NCBI GenBank assembly: GCA_003531115.1
Contig: DQHT01000095.1
Location: 45,926 to 54,180 of the forward strand
DNA from: Bacteroidota bacterium
Lineage (GTDB): Bacteria; Bacteroidota; Bacteroidia; UBA8524
DNA: 8,255 nt
Direction of reading: 5' to 3'
The position numbers and the translations under genes were made by a program. Shown in pieces: positions 6,992 to 8,255 of this stretch. The notes under the pieces were generated by a model. It ran no database searches and was not told the DNA's origin. It was given only the letters and a program-made list of their open reading frames with translations. The first letter of the stretch is position 1. Every line of letters begins with the position of its first letter.

Positions 6992-7483
6992 TTAGTTTGC
7001 ATTATCATTTTTCCGCATAAACTCAAGGATGTTACGGGCGTCATCGTCGGCGAGATTCTGGTTCGGCATACGTACCAAACACAACTCAAGCTGGGCCTGT
7101 ACTTCCGGATCTTTATCGATCATCGGGTCAGGGTTTGTAATAAAGTTCATGATCCAATGCGGAGTTCTGCGGGTGGTTACACCCTTCCAACCCGGACCTA
7201 CCAGTCTTTCTTCAGTAAGTTTGTGGCAGGATAAACATTTGGTTCCGGCGATGGCTTCACCCTTTGTTGCCATGGCAGCATCAACAGGACCGATCTGAAC
7301 ATTGGTTTCGTCAAATTTACCTTCTCCTCTTTTTGGATCATAGGAAGAAGGATCCTGCGTGGTGCCGGCAGTTTTTTCACTGCCGCCTGTTGTTTCTGTA
7401 CTTTCCGTAGTGCCGCCTCCGCAAGCGATAATGAAAGCGGAAAAAACGGCGAATCCAGCGATAAATAGGGCTTTGTTGTTCAT
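6992..7483 (-). CDS. class I monohaem cytochrome c lipoprotein, likely electron donor to NosZ
   Basis: This is a small periplasmic c-type cytochrome. The 163-residue protein starts with a lipoprotein signal (hydrophobic residues 6-20, lipobox IIAC with C21). A flexible Gly/Thr/Ser/Glu-rich linker of about 40 residues follows. The haem domain (about 65-160) has CLSCH at 83-87 binding haem covalently, with H87 as the proximal ligand. It also has the VGPGWKGV segment common in this class and M139 (in VRMPNQNL) as the probable distal ligand. The gene is first in the nos transcript and lies directly upstream of nosZ. Clade II clusters usually lack NosR and instead encode cytochromes c thought to carry electrons from the quinol side to CuA. 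Donation to NosZ is inferred from position and was not tested. Its promoter with a candidate FNR/CRP site lies just upstream. Confidence 0.9.
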   Translation of the reverse strand: MNNKALFIAGFAVFSAFIIACGGGTTESTETTGGSEKTAGTTQDPSSYDPKRGEGKFDETNVQIGPVDAAMATKGEAIAGTKCLSCHKLTEERLVGPGWKGVTTRRTPHWIMNFITNPDPMIDKDPEVQAQLELCLVRMPNQNLADDDARNILEFMRKNDNAN

Positions 7484-7503
7484 ATTTCAAGTGATTAATG
7501 ATG

Positions 7504-7530
7504 CAAATTTAATTGGATGAATGGGTCCAA
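7504..7530 (-). promoter_or_regulatory. nos operon promoter, Bacteroidota sigma type
   Basis: On the minus strand TAAATTTG (7511-7504) is a perfect match to the Bacteroidota -7 consensus TAnnTTTG. A TTG (7530-7528) lies 16 bases further upstream as a possible -33 element, slightly closer than usual, which suits an activator-dependent promoter. Transcription would begin near 7500, giving a leader of about 16 bases before the cytochrome c ATG (7483). The start point is estimated from the motif. Confidence 0.6.
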
Positions 7531-7532
7531 GT

Positions 7533-7548
7533 TATGATATTCGTCATA
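7533..7548. promoter_or_regulatory. candidate CRP/FNR-family operator upstream of the nos promoter
   Basis: TATGA-N6-TCATA is a perfect 5-6-5 inverted repeat with the TGA-N6-TCA core bound by CRP/FNR-family regulators, including FNR/DNR/NNR types that switch on denitrification genes. Its centre (about 7540.5) is about 40-41 bases upstream of the transcription start inferred from the -7 element. That is the class II activator position. No regulator gene lies in this window, so the binding protein is unknown. A 16-base dyad in AT-rich DNA can arise by chance, but motif and position agree. Confidence 0.5.
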
Positions 7549-7568
7549 TTAAACATTGATATTTCCCC

Positions 7569-7596
7569 TAATTAATTCGGGTTAGTGGCTTAATTA
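7569..7596. repeat. AT-rich inverted repeat in the nos/gatB divergent region
   Basis: TAATTAA (7569-7575) and TTAATTA (7590-7596) are perfect 7-base inverted arms separated by 14 bases. They lie between the two divergent promoters. The arms consist only of A and T, so chance is a real possibility and no function is claimed. The rest of the 173-base intergenic region (7484-7656) holds the two promoters and the FNR-like dyad, and I see no RNA gene in it. Confidence 0.25.
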
Positions 7597-7613
7597 TTGA
7601 TAAGCAGAGCCGC

Positions 7614-7641
7614 TTGCAACAGGAACAATTCCTTACCTTTG
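7614..7641 (+). promoter_or_regulatory. gatB promoter, Bacteroidota sigma type
   Basis: TACCTTTG (7634-7641) matches the -7 consensus TAnnTTTG exactly. TTG at 7614-7616, 17 bases upstream, fits the -33 element. Transcription should start near 7646, leaving a short leader of about 11 bases before the gatB ATG at 7657. No clear Shine-Dalgarno sequence is present, which is common in this phylum. Confidence 0.65.
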
Positions 7642-7656
7642 TGTTCTCGAAAAAAC

Positions 7657-8255
7657 ATGGCATCGGTATACGAAAATTACGAAGCAGTGATAGGCCTGGA
7701 AATCCATGCCCAACTCCTAACCAGGAGCAAAGCTTATTCTTCCGACAGTACCTCTTTTGGCGCTGCACCCAATACTCAGGTTAGCGTGATCAGTCTTGGT
7801 CATCCGGGTACTTTGCCCCGGCATAATGAAAAGGTCATCGAATATGCCATACGCATGGGACTGGCCTGTAATGCGAACATCAGGGAGTATAACTATTATG
7901 CCCGTAAAAACTATTTCTACGCCGACCTTCCCAAAGGTTACCAGATCACCCAGGATAAAACGCCGATCTGCAATGGAGGTTCGGTACGTATCAAATTAAA
8001 AGACGGACAAACCAAAGAGGTGGGAATTACCCGCATCCATATGGAAGAAGATGCAGGCAAATCGATGCACGATCAGGACCTCCACGATACCCTGATCGAC
8101 TACAACCGGGCAGGAGTTCCGCTGATTGAAATCGTTACAGAACCGGATATGCGTTCGGCTGACGAAGCTTATGCTTTTGTTGCTGAGATCCGGAAACTGG
8201 TACGTTACCTGGATATCTGCGACGGGAATATGGAAGAAGGAAGTTTGCGCTGTGA
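7657..8255 (+). CDS. gatB: aspartyl/glutamyl-tRNA amidotransferase subunit B (GatB), 5' part, cut by the window edge
   Basis: GatB is the tRNA-binding and kinase subunit of the GatCAB complex. It phosphorylates the carboxyl of misacylated Glu-tRNA(Gln) or Asp-tRNA(Asn) so that ammonia from GatA can form the amide. Translation from the ATG at 7657 gives 199 complete codons with no stop, about 40% of a normal GatB of roughly 480 residues. Family features of the catalytic cradle are clear: [13 protein letters not shown] (8-20), the LGHPGTLP stretch (about 47-54), [20 protein letters not shown] (80-99), then [27 protein letters not shown], and [10 protein letters not shown] at the edge. Close to the start, where some GatB proteins have zinc-binding cysteines, this one reads RSKAYSSDS with none. 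The gene is divergent from the nos operon and functionally unrelated to it. The promoter placement supports this start. Confidence 0.97.
   Translation, partial: MASVYENYEAVIGLEIHAQLLTRSKAYSSDSTSFGAAPNTQVSVISLGHPGTLPRHNEKVIEYAIRMGLACNANIREYNYYARKNYFYADLPKGYQITQDKTPICNGGSVRIKLKDGQTKEVGITRIHMEEDAGKSMHDQDLHDTLIDYNRAGVPLIEIVTEPDMRSADEAYAFVAEIRKLVRYLDICDGNMEEGSLRC

Noticed and set aside
7568..7768. 66-codon minus-strand open frame across the gatB start
   Set aside because: It overlaps the clear gatB coding start and promoter on the other strand and shows no domain or signal.

Overview
The window carries a compact nitrous oxide reductase (nos) cluster from a member of the Bacteroidota. Three things point to that phylum. 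The NosZ is of the clade II (Sec-exported) type. The two promoters in the divergent intergenic region both carry perfect matches to the Bacteroidota -7 element TAnnTTTG. Protein style and base composition fit as well. No genus can be named from this sequence alone.

Layout, left to right. Positions 1-89 are an AT-rich leader with a small dyad. Positions 90-1181 (+) hold an outer-membrane beta-barrel (porin-like) gene broken by one in-frame TGA at 594-596. The reading frame continues intact on both sides, as expected from a TGG (Trp) to TGA change. Facing it, with a 14-base convergent gap, is the minus-strand nos cluster. In transcription order it is a lipoprotein cytochrome c (7483-6992), nosZ (6971-4998), a fusion of a membrane domain to NosL (4924-3905), nosD (3902-2667), nosF (2670-1960) and nosY (1963-1196). 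Spacing is 20 bases, then 73 bases (holding a terminator-like hairpin), then 2 bases, then two ATGA stop/start overlaps. To the right, divergently transcribed, is the start of gatB (7657 to the window edge), a housekeeping translation gene that marks the end of the nos region.

How it works together. NosZ reduces N2O to N2 in the periplasm with its CuZ and CuA centres; every expected copper ligand is visible. The co-transcribed monohaem cytochrome c is the likely electron donor, and both proteins look membrane-anchored through a lipobox cysteine. The NosL domain should deliver copper for CuZ assembly. NosD (periplasmic beta-helix), NosF (ATPase) and NosY (permease) form the ABC-type maturation complex. 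No nosR, nosX, nosB, nosG or nosH gene is present between the two flanking genes.

Regulation. The nos promoter has a -7 element at 7504-7511 and a 5-6-5 dyad of CRP/FNR type (TATGA-N6-TCATA) centred about 40-41 bases upstream of the inferred start, the class II activator position. A hairpin followed by eight U residues lies between nosZ and the NosL fusion. It may hold the accessory genes below the level of the enzyme genes.

The gene set is a known type of system. The less ordinary points are the membrane-domain/NosL fusion with an internal lipobox, the intra-operon terminator, the FNR-like site, and the single-base lesion in the barrel gene.
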